DNA from: Phycisphaerales bacterium AB-hyl4
Lineage (GTDB): Bacteria; Planctomycetota; Phycisphaerae; Phycisphaerales; Phycisphaeraceae
Direction of reading: 5' to 3'
Length of the DNA: 64,000 bases
Assembly: GCA_041821185.1 (NCBI GenBank)
Contig: JBGUBD010000017.1
Location: 1 to 64,000 of the forward strand
Shown here: positions 35,791 to 44,397 of the stretch, one piece after another
Numbering within the stretch: the stretch's first letter is position 1
Layout of the letters: each line of letters starts with the position of its first letter
Position numbers and translations under genes: made by a program
Notes under the pieces: model-generated
What the model was told of the DNA's origin: nothing
What the model saw: the letters and a program-made list of their open reading frames with translations, nothing else
Database searches by the model: none

Positions 35791-37326
35791 ATGATGGATG
35801 GTGAAGTAGCAGAAGAGTTCGCGCGGTATCAGCAGAACGGCGACGCGTCGTCGTTCGGGCGGCTGACACAGGTGCTCACGCCGCTGATCGAATCGATCGC
35901 CCGGCATCATCTGCGCGATCCGCATCTGATCGAGGACGCCCGGCAGGAAGTGTTGATTCGACTGAACGTGCATGCGGAGGCGATCTACGGCAACCTGCCG
36001 GGCTGGATCTCCACGACGACGCGGGCCGTGTGCGTCGACATGATTCGACGCCAGGCTGCCCAGCGGCGGCGGGTGACGCATTATGCGGTTGAGCCCAGGC
36101 GGTGCAGCGACGAGGCATTGATCGCCGAGGCCGTCCGCCGTCGGCTGGATGACGCGCTGTCCGAACTGTCGCCGGAGGTGCGGGAGCTGGTCCGGCAGCG
36201 ATTCCTCCACGGGGCGCCGCTGCGGGCCGTGGCGAAGGCTCGTCGGGTTTCGATCGCCACCGCCAGCCGTCACGTGCAGGCTGCGCTGGCGGAGTTGCGG
36301 CATGCCTACGAATCGTTGGGCGTGGACGGCATCCATTCCAAGGCCATGCTCGCCGACGTGCTCGTCGGAAGCGGGTGGCGGAACTACATCGCCGACCATG
36401 GGCTGAGTCACTACACGCATCGCCCGCTGCCAGGGGCGGGGATGATCAGCGGCGCCCCACAGGCGGGGCCGGATGGTTGGCCGCGACCGATCCGGGTCGG
36501 GGTGATCGTCAGTTACTCCTCTGCTACGCGACCGAATAATCTCGGGAAAGTGATGCCCATTGAGCAGCAGGTCGTTTGGCTGCCTTTTCTGGAGGATCCC
36601 CGCTTTGAACTGGTGGGGGTGGTCGAGCCGGATACATCCGATCAGCCTCAGATCGAGCGGGTCATTCGAGGGTACGACCTGACGGCCGGCCTGATCGATG
36701 GGACCGACCTCGAGGCGCTGCGCACGCTCGACGTGATCTACCTTGGCTGGCAGGGGCGCATCATTCCGCAGGTGATCAGGGGGATCGCGGAGGCGGTGAG
36801 CGAAGGCGTGGGTTGCTACAACGTCGGGGTGACCTACACCCACCGCGGCGATTACCACCGGATCGTGCGGGAGGATCCTTATCTGCGGGCGCTGCGCCTC
36901 TGCGACGCGGTGTTGGGCACCTACTGCACCATCGACCTCGGCCCGAGGAAAGGGCGGCACATGGTTCCGATGTCGCACACGGTGCAGCAGCGGCATCCGG
37001 CGCTGGCGGGGCTGGAGCCGGGGGATAAGTTCAATATGGGGGGCTGCGGTCTGCTGCTTCGGCCGGCGGAGGGGGTGCAGGTTCTGGCCACTCAGGACGA
37101 ACTGGTGTCGCACACCTGTGCGTGCGACGAGTGCCTTCGGTTTCCCATGACGACCCAGAAGATGCCCAAACACCAGATCTTGGCGGGCTCCTACGGCCGC
37201 GGGCGGGTGTTCATGAATCAGTCGCCGGAAATCCAGCCCCTGGCGAATCACCCGAACTCTCGTGGCTCGTTTCTGGAGCGCGTGTTTACCTGGCTGGCCG
37301 AGCCGCGCCGGCCGGAGGCGCGATGA
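35791..37326 (+). CDS. ECF sigma factor fused to a ThuA-like domain
   Basis: 511 residues. Residues 1-178 are a complete ECF sigma factor: region 2 (LIEDARQEVLIRL; ISTTTRAVCVDMIRRQ) and region 4 (LSPEVRELVRQRF...RVSIATASRHVQAAL). After a 55-residue linker, about 235-505 resembles the ThuA/glutamine-amidotransferase-like fold: IRVGVIVSYSS, a DVIYLGWQG strand, RHPALAGLEPGD (the HP-x-x-x-GL element) and YGRGRVFMNQ near the end (GxGRVF). A CxCxxC cluster at 443-448 (CACDEC) could bind metal. A metabolite sensed by the second domain may control the sigma factor. The start with AGGGGTG upstream is ATG 35791. Confidence 0.75.
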   Translation: MMDGEVAEEFARYQQNGDASSFGRLTQVLTPLIESIARHHLRDPHLIEDARQEVLIRLNVHAEAIYGNLPGWISTTTRAVCVDMIRRQAAQRRRVTHYAVEPRRCSDEALIAEAVRRRLDDALSELSPEVRELVRQRFLHGAPLRAVAKARRVSIATASRHVQAALAELRHAYESLGVDGIHSKAMLADVLVGSGWRNYIADHGLSHYTHRPLPGAGMISGAPQAGPDGWPRPIRVGVIVSYSSATRPNNLGKVMPIEQQVVWLPFLEDPRFELVGVVEPDTSDQPQIERVIRGYDLTAGLIDGTDLEALRTLDVIYLGWQGRIIPQVIRGIAEAVSEGVGCYNVGVTYTHRGDYHRIVREDPYLRALRLCDAVLGTYCTIDLGPRKGRHMVPMSHTVQQRHPALAGLEPGDKFNMGGCGLLLRPAEGVQVLATQDELVSHTCACDECLRFPMTTQKMPKHQILAGSYGRGRVFMNQSPEIQPLANHPNSRGSFLERVFTWLAEPRRPEAR

Positions 37327-37470
37327 GTGGCGCGCGTCACCGATGCCGGGCTGCTTTCCCGCCGGAGCGACTGTGCGGAAAGAAAATTGTCCGAAGCGTG
37401 AAAAATGATCCCGTCAGCTTCGTCTGAATGTCGGAGAGATGGTTCTTTTCTAACACTCAGGAGACGTTCG

Positions 37471-37881
37471 ATGTCCACACACACGATGCCCGCAAGCCAG
37501 TCGGCGCCTACGGCCCTTGCTCCAGACGACACGTCATTGGTCGCGTCGCCTCGGCCCTGGTGCCGGAAGCTGATTCTCGGGACCCGTTGCGCGATGTTGA
37601 TCCTGCTGATCGCCCCCATTGTGAATGCGCTGGTCGTCCTTGCCATGAGTTGGGGGTTGATGCTTATCGTTGAGGTCAAGTCGGACAGCATTATTCTCAG
37701 AGTCTTCACCGGCCTCGGGGAAGCCATGGTGTTGTACCGCTGGTCGTTTGCATTGGCGGCGGTCTGTGGCGGCATCCACAGCCTTCTGGTCCTTCGAACG
37801 CGCCCCGAATGGCACGTGATCCCCCTGCTTGCAGTCGTCTGCCTGATTGCCCTGCTGTTGGCGGACGGATTTTTCGGATGA
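37471..37881 (+). CDS. Small polytopic membrane protein
   Basis: 136 residues, not recognised. About 35 polar residues are followed by three or four membrane segments (about 37-65, 84-100 and 112-132). ATG 37471 follows CAGGAGACG. The gene lies 144 nt after the sigma-ThuA gene in the same direction, so a regulatory partnership, for example as an anti-sigma factor, is possible but unsupported by motifs. Confidence 0.6.
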   Translation: MSTHTMPASQSAPTALAPDDTSLVASPRPWCRKLILGTRCAMLILLIAPIVNALVVLAMSWGLMLIVEVKSDSIILRVFTGLGEAMVLYRWSFALAAVCGGIHSLLVLRTRPEWHVIPLLAVVCLIALLLADGFFG

Positions 37882-37959
37882 CAGCATTGGTGAGGGTTGC
37901 GTCGGCTCGGTTTGCCTTGGAAACCCCGTTATTTCCGAGTCCCGTACAGGCCTTAGGCC

Positions 37960-38124
37960 CTAACTGACGAATTCCAAACGGGTGCCACACAGCATCCGAA
38001 GTTCATCGGTGCCCCATCGGCCACAGCGAATCGTGCGGCTGTGCAGCACAACGAAAGCGCGATCAGCTCGGCCATTTTCCTTCTGGTGACGTAGCTTCGG
38101 CAATTTCGGGCGGGGCGCGGTCAC
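37960..38124 (-). pseudogene. Remnant of a tyrosine recombinase (integrase), N-terminus only
   Basis: A 54-codon open frame begins at GTG 38124 after CGGAGGTAAC, a good ribosome site. Its protein (PRPKLPKLRHQKENGRADRA, then FVVLHSRTIRCGRWGTDELR) resembles the arm-binding N-terminus of planctomycete phage-type integrases, which usually read KLxxHKxSGxAxVxLNGxxxYLGxxGTxE. The frame then ends and no catalytic domain follows. It lies 116 nt from the 3' end of tRNA-Val, as expected for an element that once used the tRNA as attachment site. The match is short, so this is tentative. Confidence 0.45.
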
Positions 38125-38239
38125 GGTGTTACCTCCGGGGGTTGAACGGACCCATGGGTACGTTTCCGGTGATGGTAAACGGCCGCGCCGCCTGTTGGCG
38201 GGTAAGCGTTACTTACGCTTTCAGCCTGACTTGTGGAAA

Positions 38240-38313
38240 TGGGCGATACAGGACTCGAACCTGTGACCTCACGGGTGTGATCCGTGCGCTCTAGCCAACT
38301 GAGCTAATCGCCC
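38240..38313 (-). tRNA. tRNA-Val (anticodon CAC)
   Basis: Read on the minus strand from 38313, all arms fold: acceptor GGGCGAT/ATCGCCC, D stem GCTC/GAGC, anticodon stem CACGG/CCGTG with loop ATCACAC (anticodon CAC, reads GUG), T arm ACAGG-TTCGAGT-CCTGT. The discriminator base is A, and CCA is not encoded. Confidence 0.95.
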
Positions 38314-38380
38314 GCAGTGAACGCATCAGCATAGCGAGGAAGGGCAACGCGTCAAGCGATACGCCTCGGGGTTGCGGGCC

Positions 38381-38683
38381 TTACGGTGTGCTGGGCGGGG
38401 CGCTGTGATTGGCGCTGGATTTATCGGTGGCGTCGGCTTTGGTGTCGACAGCGTCGCGCTGATGCTGTTCGATCTGCGGCGACTGCTTGGTCGCTTCGTC
38501 GAGGCCGTCTTCAATGCCGGAGAGGCCTTTCTTGAACTCGACGATCCCTCGGCCGATGCTCTTGCCGACTTCAGGCAGCCGCTTGCCGAAGATCAGCACA
38601 CCGAGCAGGGCGAGCAGCAGCAGCTCCGGCCAACCGAGCGGACCGACGAAGCCGAGCGCAGAATAAAGCAGGGTGTCAGGCAT
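38381..38683 (-). CDS. tatA: Sec-independent protein translocase TatA/TatB family
   Basis: 100 residues. A membrane helix (LGWPELLLLALLGVLIFGK, about 15-34) is followed by the hallmark hinge and amphipathic helix (RLPEVGKSIGRGIVEFKKG) and an acidic, unstructured tail. The FGKRLPE box is the TatA/TatE type. ATG 38683 is preceded by AAAGGAA; the frame is open nine codons further without a better site. No tatC is in the window. The channel-forming TatA role (export of folded proteins across the inner membrane) is likely. Confidence 0.9.
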   Translation of the reverse strand: MPDTLLYSALGFVGPLGWPELLLLALLGVLIFGKRLPEVGKSIGRGIVEFKKGLSGIEDGLDEATKQSPQIEQHQRDAVDTKADATDKSSANHSAPPSTP

Positions 38684-38953
38684 GGCCTGGGTTCCTTTCG
38701 TCGAAATCAATTCAAGCCAGACACATATTATTGCACAGGTTGCCGGCGGGGGCCAGCAGCGTTGTGAAAAACCGCGTCAGGGGTGAGTGAGTGGGGGCGG
38801 GGGGGGTGTGAGGCTTGAGGCGTGGGGGGGTGTCCCGAAAGGCTGAGCGACTTAAGTGGCTCTGCCTCAAGCCCCGCGCCCCACGTCCCACGCCTCTTCG
38901 CTCTTGCCGAAGGCCTGTCGATCGGGTGATAATGAACCTGATGAGGTCTTGCC

Positions 38954-39064
38954 ATGCGTGATCGACTGGACAGCCCGATGGCTGGCTGCGGCGGCGGAGG
39001 CTGCCTGCTGATGCTGCTCATCGGCGTCGTGCTCATGATCCTCATGCAACTGAACTTGTGGTGA
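38954..39064 (+). CDS. Tiny membrane protein with Cys/Gly cluster
   Basis: 36 residues, unknown. The frame codes for MRDRLDSPMAGCGGGGCLLM and continues with a hydrophobic helix (LLIGVVLMILMQLNLW). GATGAGG precedes the ATG by 7-13 nt. Nothing overlaps it on either strand except noise. Tiny single-helix proteins of this kind are easily missed by gene callers, but so short a frame may also be chance. Confidence 0.45.
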   Translation: MRDRLDSPMAGCGGGGCLLMLLIGVVLMILMQLNLW

Positions 39065-39123
39065 CGCCAGCGGCAGGCGCATGGCAGCATGGCGAGAGAA
39101 AACAGGGCACAGCTTGACTCTCG

Positions 39124-39525
39124 CTATTGGCGAGAGGCGACAAAGGGTTGCGTGAGATGCCGCCGTGTCGGCAGCAGGTCGGCGGAGCCGGGCCCGAACC
39201 AGATGTCGACGCCAGGATAGCCGCCCGACTGCTGAACCCACACCTCGCTGTGCGCGGCATCGTGCCAGACGAGCAGGTGAATGCCATCGTGCATCCTCGG
39301 CGACGCGCTGGCGGCAAGCACGATGGCCATCGCCTCTGTCGCTGGTGGGGCGTCGGTTCGCGGAAGCTGGTTGAGGATGGCGAGAATGTCACCGAGATGC
39401 TTCGGCGGTGAGAAGTCGGGCAGGGCGGTCGAGCGATCGGCCGACGTCGGTTCAGCCGACGGCGACGAGCAGCCTGCGATCAGCGCAACAAGCAAAGTCA
39501 CACTCAGCCCGAGCATCTGCTGCAT
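39124..39525 (-). CDS. Small hypothetical lipoprotein
   Basis: 133 residues. Signal peptide with lipobox IAGC and Cys19, after a hydrophobic run. The remaining part is short and moderately conserved-looking (PDFSPPKHLGDILAILNQL; EVWVQQSGGYPGVDIWFGPG) but I recognise no family. GGGAG lies 6 nt before the ATG. It follows a small membrane protein by 27 nt on the same strand and could end the TsaC-rpiB transcription unit. Confidence 0.65.
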   Translation of the reverse strand: MQQMLGLSVTLLVALIAGCSSPSAEPTSADRSTALPDFSPPKHLGDILAILNQLPRTDAPPATEAMAIVLAASASPRMHDGIHLLVWHDAAHSEVWVQQSGGYPGVDIWFGPGSADLLPTRRHLTQPFVASRQ

Positions 39526-39552
39526 GTCGGCTCCCCATTTTCGCCCGTCAGT

Positions 39553-39825
39553 TCAGCGCCGCCAAAGGCTCGACAGCTCCAGCCAGAGGCATTGGAAGGT
39601 GAACCAGCCGAGTTTCACGATGAAGTAGCCGGCCAGCGCCGCCAGACCGCAAAGCCCGAAGATGGTCAGCATCCAGACGAGATCGCCGATCCATGCGCCC
39701 GCGCCAACCAGCACCGCCAGGATCGGACCGATGGCCACCACCATCGCGATCACGATAAGCGTCGCGAGGATGCCAACAAGCAGCCACTTGATCTGACGCA
39801 ACTCTCGCTGCACATCGTCGTTCAT
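39553..39825 (-). CDS. Small membrane protein
   Basis: 90 residues, unknown. After a charged start (MNDDVQRELRQIKWLL), two long membrane segments (about 15-45 and 49-72) and an aromatic C-terminus follow. It begins 51 nt downstream of rpiB on the same strand and precedes the small lipoprotein, so a common transcript is likely. Confidence 0.65.
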   Translation of the reverse strand: MNDDVQRELRQIKWLLVGILATLIVIAMVVAIGPILAVLVGAGAWIGDLVWMLTIFGLCGLAALAGYFIVKLGWFTFQCLWLELSSLWRR

Positions 39826-39876
39826 GGTCGGCCCCGCCCCCGAGGTGAATCGAACCGGACGGGCGTCCGCGGCGGA

Positions 39877-40380
39877 TCACTCGGCCGCGGCGAATTCGAC
39901 TTCGCCATCGGTCACGTCCGCGGGGCTGCGGCCGGCTTCGATGGCGCTGATCTTGCGAACGCGGCGAGCGTGTCGGCCGCCTTCGAACTCCGTGTAAAGC
40001 CAGACCTCCAGCACGCGCTCAAGCTGCCGGGGGCTCATCAGGTCAGCCGCGAGGCAGAGCACGTTCGCGTCGTTGTGTCGACGCGAAAGCTCGGCACCGA
40101 CCTCGTCGCAGACCAGCGCAGCGCGAACGCCTTTGACCTTGTTCGCGGCGATGGACATGCCGATGCCCGAGCCGCAGACGAGGATGCCACGGTCGGCGTC
40201 GCCTTCGCCGACGGCGGTGGCGACGGGGTACGCCTTGTCGGGGTAGTCGCAGGTGGCGTTTTCGCCGACGCCGCAGTCGCCGGTGATGGCGATGAAGGCG
40301 TGGCCCTGCTGTTCGAGCCAGCCCTGGATCTGGCGGGCGACGTCCGTGCCTCGATGGTCAGCTGCGATGGCGACTCTCAT
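39877..40380 (-). CDS. rpiB: Ribose-5-phosphate isomerase B
   Basis: Interconverts ribose 5-phosphate and ribulose 5-phosphate in the pentose phosphate pathway. 167 residues with the RpiB/LacA signatures: AADHRGTDV, CDYPDKAYPVA, and the active-site loop CGSGIGMSIAANKVKGVRAA with its Cys, then SRRHNDANVLCL. The ATG overlaps the stop of the preceding fusion gene (ATGA), which indicates translational coupling. The tail (about 20 residues after RVRKISAIE) is longer than usual. Confidence 0.95.
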   Translation of the reverse strand: MRVAIAADHRGTDVARQIQGWLEQQGHAFIAITGDCGVGENATCDYPDKAYPVATAVGEGDADRGILVCGSGIGMSIAANKVKGVRAALVCDEVGAELSRRHNDANVLCLAADLMSPRQLERVLEVWLYTEFEGGRHARRVRKISAIEAGRSPADVTDGEVEFAAAE

Positions 40381-41528
40381 GGCTGTTGCTCCTTCAACCG
40401 CGATTCAAGACGACGTCGGATGACCTCGGCCGTCCGCTGGTAGGACGTAGCACCGGTGCCGATCGGGTCGTCGATATCCCCTCGTGGGTCGAGTGTGAAC
40501 GTCTTATCCTCGGCCCACGGGGCGAGTTGAAGCACTGCCTGCCGGTGGGAGTCGGTCATGGTGTAAATCACATCCGCGTCGTGGATCAGTTCCGGCGTCA
40601 GTGGCCGCGAGCGGTGGCTGGCGATGTCGATGCCCTGCTTTTGCAGCGCTTCGATCGCGTGGTCCGCCGCAGGCATGCCGGGCATCGCCGACACGCCCGC
40701 CGAGAGCACGCGCAGCCCCGCGGCCTCCAACTCGTCCGTCGCAATGCCACGCTGGTCGGCCAGCAGCTTGCTCGCCAGCCCCTCAGCCATCGGCGAGCGG
40801 CAGGTGTTCCCGGAGCAGACCAGCAGCATCGTCCACCTTAGCATCTTACGGATGTAACGCTCATCGTAGACGCCTTCACGTTCCACTTTTATGTGACGAC
40901 TTACACCCTCGCCCGCGAGGTGCACCACCGTCGACGGCCGAGCGTAGCGACTTCGCCCGCCATCGATGATCAGATCGACCTGACCATCCAACGCCTCGGC
41001 GGCGGCGTGAGCGTCGTGCGGCGCGGGTTGGCCCGGGCGGTGGGCGGCCGCGGCAACGATGGGCTCGTCCAGCGAGCCGAGCATCTGCTGCGTCAGTTCG
41101 TGGTCCGGGCAGCGAAGCGAAACGCTTTGTGCGTGGTAGATCCGGTCGCGAGCATAGGTCAGCCCACTGTCGCGGAGCTTCCGGTCGATCAGCTCGTTTG
41201 TAACATCAATGATCAGCGTCACCGCGCCGGGGAACGACTTTTCAATGGCCCGCTTCAGGAACGGGTCCGCCATGTCGACGTAGCGGTCCGCGGCGAAGGG
41301 GGTGGGCAGGTGGACGGTAAAGGCCCGGGCCTCGCCGTCGGCCTTGAGTTGGCGTAAGCGTTGCATGCCGATGTCGCTGGTGGCGGCGGCGGCCACGCCG
41401 TAGACCGTCTCGGTGGGGAAAACGACCAGTCCGCCGTCGCGGAGCAGCTCGGCGGCCTGCTTCGCGACCGCCCTCGCCTGTTCGCGGTTGCCCGGCTCGA
41501 CCATGGTGATCTGCATATGACTGGCCAT
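40377..41528 (-). CDS. TsaC/Sua5 domain fused to a YwlE-like low-molecular-weight phosphatase
   Basis: 383 residues. Residues 1-225 are a TsaC/Sua5/YrdC domain, which makes threonylcarbamoyl-AMP for tRNA t6A (FPTETVYGVAAAA, FPGAVTLII, STVVHLAGEGV). Residues 233-383 are a low-molecular-weight phosphatase with the P-loop CSGNTCRSP (Cys238, Thr242, Arg244) and a later DPRGDIDDP. Thr at 242, rather than Ile, is the feature that makes Bacillus YwlE a protein-arginine phosphatase. An internal ATG at 40829 with AAGGTGG just upstream could also give free phosphatase. The neighbouring rpiB reproduces the Bacillus ywlC-ywlE-ywlF order. Confidence 0.85.
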   Translation of the reverse strand: MASHMQITMVEPGNREQARAVAKQAAELLRDGGLVVFPTETVYGVAAAATSDIGMQRLRQLKADGEARAFTVHLPTPFAADRYVDMADPFLKRAIEKSFPGAVTLIIDVTNELIDRKLRDSGLTYARDRIYHAQSVSLRCPDHELTQQMLGSLDEPIVAAAAHRPGQPAPHDAHAAAEALDGQVDLIIDGGRSRYARPSTVVHLAGEGVSRHIKVEREGVYDERYIRKMLRWTMLLVCSGNTCRSPMAEGLASKLLADQRGIATDELEAAGLRVLSAGVSAMPGMPAADHAIEALQKQGIDIASHRSRPLTPELIHDADVIYTMTDSHRQAVLQLAPWAEDKTFTLDPRGDIDDPIGTGATSYQRTAEVIRRRLESRLKEQQP

Positions 41529-41704
41529 TGTATCGCCTTGAATTCCACCCGGTTTCAGTGCAGGCAGCTTTGTACAACCCGCCCGCGTCCAAGGCGTCGC
41601 CTCGGGCCGCGCGGTCGAGCCTGTCTATTTTAACCGACAGCCCGCGGCGGGTGAAACGCGGGTTTTCGACAAACTGAGAAAGCAGGTTGAAGGGAGGTTC
41701 AATT

Positions 41705-41794
41705 ATACGGATTACCCATCAATTCGGGCTCTATGAAGGAGGGTGAAACCTGTCGTAAAAGGCTGAAGCCCACGGCGTGACGCCGTGGGCTTCC
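41705..41794. repeat. Bipartite CCCACGG element, copy 3
   Basis: The 5' block (TACGGATTACCCATCAATTC, then GGGCTCTATGAAGGAG) is followed, after a longer spacer than in the other copies, by the perfect hairpin GAAGCCCACGGCGT-G-ACGCCGTGGGCTTC (41765-41793). It lies just past the stop codon of the transglutaminase gene (41800) and may terminate it. Confidence 0.75.
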
Positions 41795-41799
41795 GGGGT

Positions 41800-44136
41800 T
41801 CACCCGCGCGTGCGGACCAGGGCGTGTTCGAGTTGTTTGAGGTGGGCGCTGATTCGGCGTTTGCGGTCGCCGTCGAGTTCGCGGTGGCCGAAGCGGATTT
41901 CGTAGAAAATCTCCGTCAGCGCCACCACCGGGTCGAACCGCATCGGGTTGGCCTCGGCCAATTCCTGAGCGAAGCTGAACGGGCTTTGCCAACTCGGCCG
42001 GTGGTAGCCGTGGCGTTCGAGCATGTCGAGCATGGTCAGGTAGAACCGCAGCCGACGGGCCAGGCCGCGCCGTTTGGCACGGGGTAGCGCGGTCAACTGC
42101 AACGCCACCAGCCGCTGCCGACGCAGCACGAGCAGGCGCGCGAGGTAGGCCAGGCAAATCCCGATCGCCACGACGATCAGCCCAGCGATGGTCCAACTGA
42201 TGCGGTCCAGCCGCCAGTAGTCGGGCAGGTCGCGGAAAAACTCGCCGACTTCCTTCAGCCAGTTGACGCCTTCCGCCTCGTCGCCGCCTTGGATCGTATG
42301 CTGGATGCCGTCCATCACGGCCTGCCGACTGCGCTGGTCGAACGCCACCACCGACCGGATCCACGCAAACTCCGCATGATCGTAAAGCTGCCGGAGCACC
42401 ATCCGCCAGCCCGCCCGCGGACGGTGCTCCTCGGCGAGGTCGGCCGGCGGGGTAGGGTCGAACGTCCGCCACGTCTGACCCGGCCCGGTGTTGATCTCCA
42501 CCCACGCGTGAGCGTTACGCTGACGAACCACGTAGTAACCGCCCACCGGGTTGTACTCGCTGGCGACGTAGCCCGTGACGACGCGAGCCTGCATGCCGAT
42601 CGACCGCGCCATCGCAGCGAGCCCCGAGGCGAACAGCTCGCAATGCCCCGAGCGATGGTCGAACAGAAACTGAATCACCGGGTCCTGATGATCGGGCACG
42701 TCGGGGTTGGTCAGCTTGTAGGTAAACCCCTCGCGGAAGTAGTCGGTCAGCACGCGGGCGATCGCCGCGTCGTCGTCGGTATGCAACGCCTCCGGATCGC
42801 GCGACAGGCCATGCTCAGCCAGCAATGCCTGCGTGTACTCCGTGACTCGGCCGCGCTGCACCGGCCAGCCGCGGGCGTAATCACGGTCGAACGATTCGAA
42901 CAGCTGCGAGTCGCGGGCCTGCCGCAGCATCTCGCTGTCGCTCGCATGTCTGCCCACCTGCTCCCGGTATCGCTCGACCACATTCTCCTGCGGAGCCACC
43001 GGCCAGGCGACCGTATACACCAGCGCCCCCGACGCGTCTTCGCTGGTCAACTGTTGGTCGACCGCATTGAACCCCACCGCCGCGAGGCTGCTGCTTTGCA
43101 CGAACGACGGCAGATGATGCGTAAACAGCACGTTGTGCCCAAGCTGCCGAAGCGTGACGTGGGCCTCAATGGTCGGCGTGTTCTCCGGCAGGTCCACGAG
43201 CGTGACACCCTCGCTGGGCAGACTCAGGCGAAAGTCGTGTGCGTTGGTGCTTCGGCTACGCGACCAGGCCTGCGTCACCTGGTTGTACTGATCCAACGCC
43301 GCGCCGCGCAACAGCCAGGGCGGGCGGTTTTCGCCGCCGATGTTCATCTCGTGCATGTAAAAACGCACGTTGAGCACCGGCTCTCGGCCGCCTCGGCTGC
43401 CGGGGCTGCTGCGTGTGCTCACCTGCTGGGAAAAGCCCGCTTCCGTTCGGCCGCTGGCGTCGCGGGCGGTGATCGGGTTGTGCGTGTCGTCGGCCCGAGG
43501 CGAAATGACGAACACCGCCACCGCCACCGCCGTGCACATCAGCCCCACCGCCACCGTCATGAACCGGAAATGCCACCGATGCCCCCGGCCCACCACCGGC
43601 TTGGGGCGGATCGCCTTGCTCGGCTCGGTCGCCGCGGCGCGGTTGTGCTCCAGCACCTTGTCGCTCGTGCTCTTGAAGTGAAACAGCAGCACCGTCACCA
43701 ACGCCAGCACGCAGTAAGCCGCGAGGATCACGCCATACACCATCGACACGCTCAGCACGCTCGCCGCGATCATTTGCAGCACACTGAGCACGAGCACCTG
43801 TGCGTACTCGCGATTGGTCTTTTCACTGTAAAGCAGCAGGATCTGCAGCCACATGGTGAAGTGGCCCATCGCCACGACCATGTCCACCGGCTGCTGCCCG
43901 CCTTCGCCGGCGAACAGCTCCACCAGCATCCACGCCACCGCCGCCAGCGCCCCGATATTCGTCACCCAACGCGGCAGCGGTCGGCCGTTGGGCCCCTCCG
44001 TCACGTACCACGCCAACGCGCCGATGCTGCCGGCGACCAGCAGCATGCCCGGATTCTGCGCCGCGAGGCAAAACGCCACAATGCCCAGCAACACCTGGGC
44101 AAACGCCAGCCGACGAAATTGGTAAATCAGCGACAT
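41800..44136 (-). CDS. TgpA-like transglutaminase membrane protein
   Basis: 778 residues of the DUF3488-transglutaminase-DUF4129 architecture. The N-terminal third has about six to seven membrane segments; the periplasmic part carries a transglutaminase core with Cys499 (RSGHCELFASGL), His543 (NAHAWVEI) and Asp560 (TFDPTP), a complete triad. A further membrane helix precedes the C-terminal DUF4129. TgpA proteins are essential in some pseudomonads, substrates unknown. ATG 44136 (or 44151) is chosen because the frame upstream runs into the repeat at 44281. Confidence 0.85.
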   Translation of the reverse strand: MSLIYQFRRLAFAQVLLGIVAFCLAAQNPGMLLVAGSIGALAWYVTEGPNGRPLPRWVTNIGALAAVAWMLVELFAGEGGQQPVDMVVAMGHFTMWLQILLLYSEKTNREYAQVLVLSVLQMIAASVLSVSMVYGVILAAYCVLALVTVLLFHFKSTSDKVLEHNRAAATEPSKAIRPKPVVGRGHRWHFRFMTVAVGLMCTAVAVAVFVISPRADDTHNPITARDASGRTEAGFSQQVSTRSSPGSRGGREPVLNVRFYMHEMNIGGENRPPWLLRGAALDQYNQVTQAWSRSRSTNAHDFRLSLPSEGVTLVDLPENTPTIEAHVTLRQLGHNVLFTHHLPSFVQSSSLAAVGFNAVDQQLTSEDASGALVYTVAWPVAPQENVVERYREQVGRHASDSEMLRQARDSQLFESFDRDYARGWPVQRGRVTEYTQALLAEHGLSRDPEALHTDDDAAIARVLTDYFREGFTYKLTNPDVPDHQDPVIQFLFDHRSGHCELFASGLAAMARSIGMQARVVTGYVASEYNPVGGYYVVRQRNAHAWVEINTGPGQTWRTFDPTPPADLAEEHRPRAGWRMVLRQLYDHAEFAWIRSVVAFDQRSRQAVMDGIQHTIQGGDEAEGVNWLKEVGEFFRDLPDYWRLDRISWTIAGLIVVAIGICLAYLARLLVLRRQRLVALQLTALPRAKRRGLARRLRFYLTMLDMLERHGYHRPSWQSPFSFAQELAEANPMRFDPVVALTEIFYEIRFGHRELDGDRKRRISAHLKQLEHALVRTRG

Positions 44137-44280
44137 TGACCCCGTCAGCATACCCGCTCGCCCGCGCCAGGCGAAGCCCGGGCGATCGCCCGGCAGGAAG
44201 CCGGCTGCGATTTGCGCCTGACTGCCACGCAGCAAACCACAGACGATCAAGCACGACAAACGTGGCTGCACACTTGCAAC

Positions 44281-44350
44281 ATTTAGCCGCGGTGCTTGCG
44301 CCGCGCGCTTCGGCAGCAACCCCAACACGGGCCAAGGCCCGCGGCTAAAT
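44281..44350. repeat. TTTAGCC nested-hairpin repeat, copy C
   Basis: ATTTAGCCGCGG and CCGCGGCTAAAT mark the ends. The inner hairpins are GCGGTGC-TT-GCGCCGC (one mismatch) and CGGGCC-AA-GGCCCG. The flanks share CTTGCAAC on the left and TCGAACCCGC on the right with copy B. It lies in the gap between the transglutaminase and the response regulator gene. Confidence 0.8.
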
Positions 44351-44397
44351 GGGGACGCGAGATCGAACCCGCATTGTTGCGCAAGCTCGCACCTGCC

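Noticed and set aside
42289..44139. A 616-codon plus-strand frame opposite the transglutaminase
   Set aside because: Arg/His-rich with no motif. The minus-strand frame has a complete catalytic triad.
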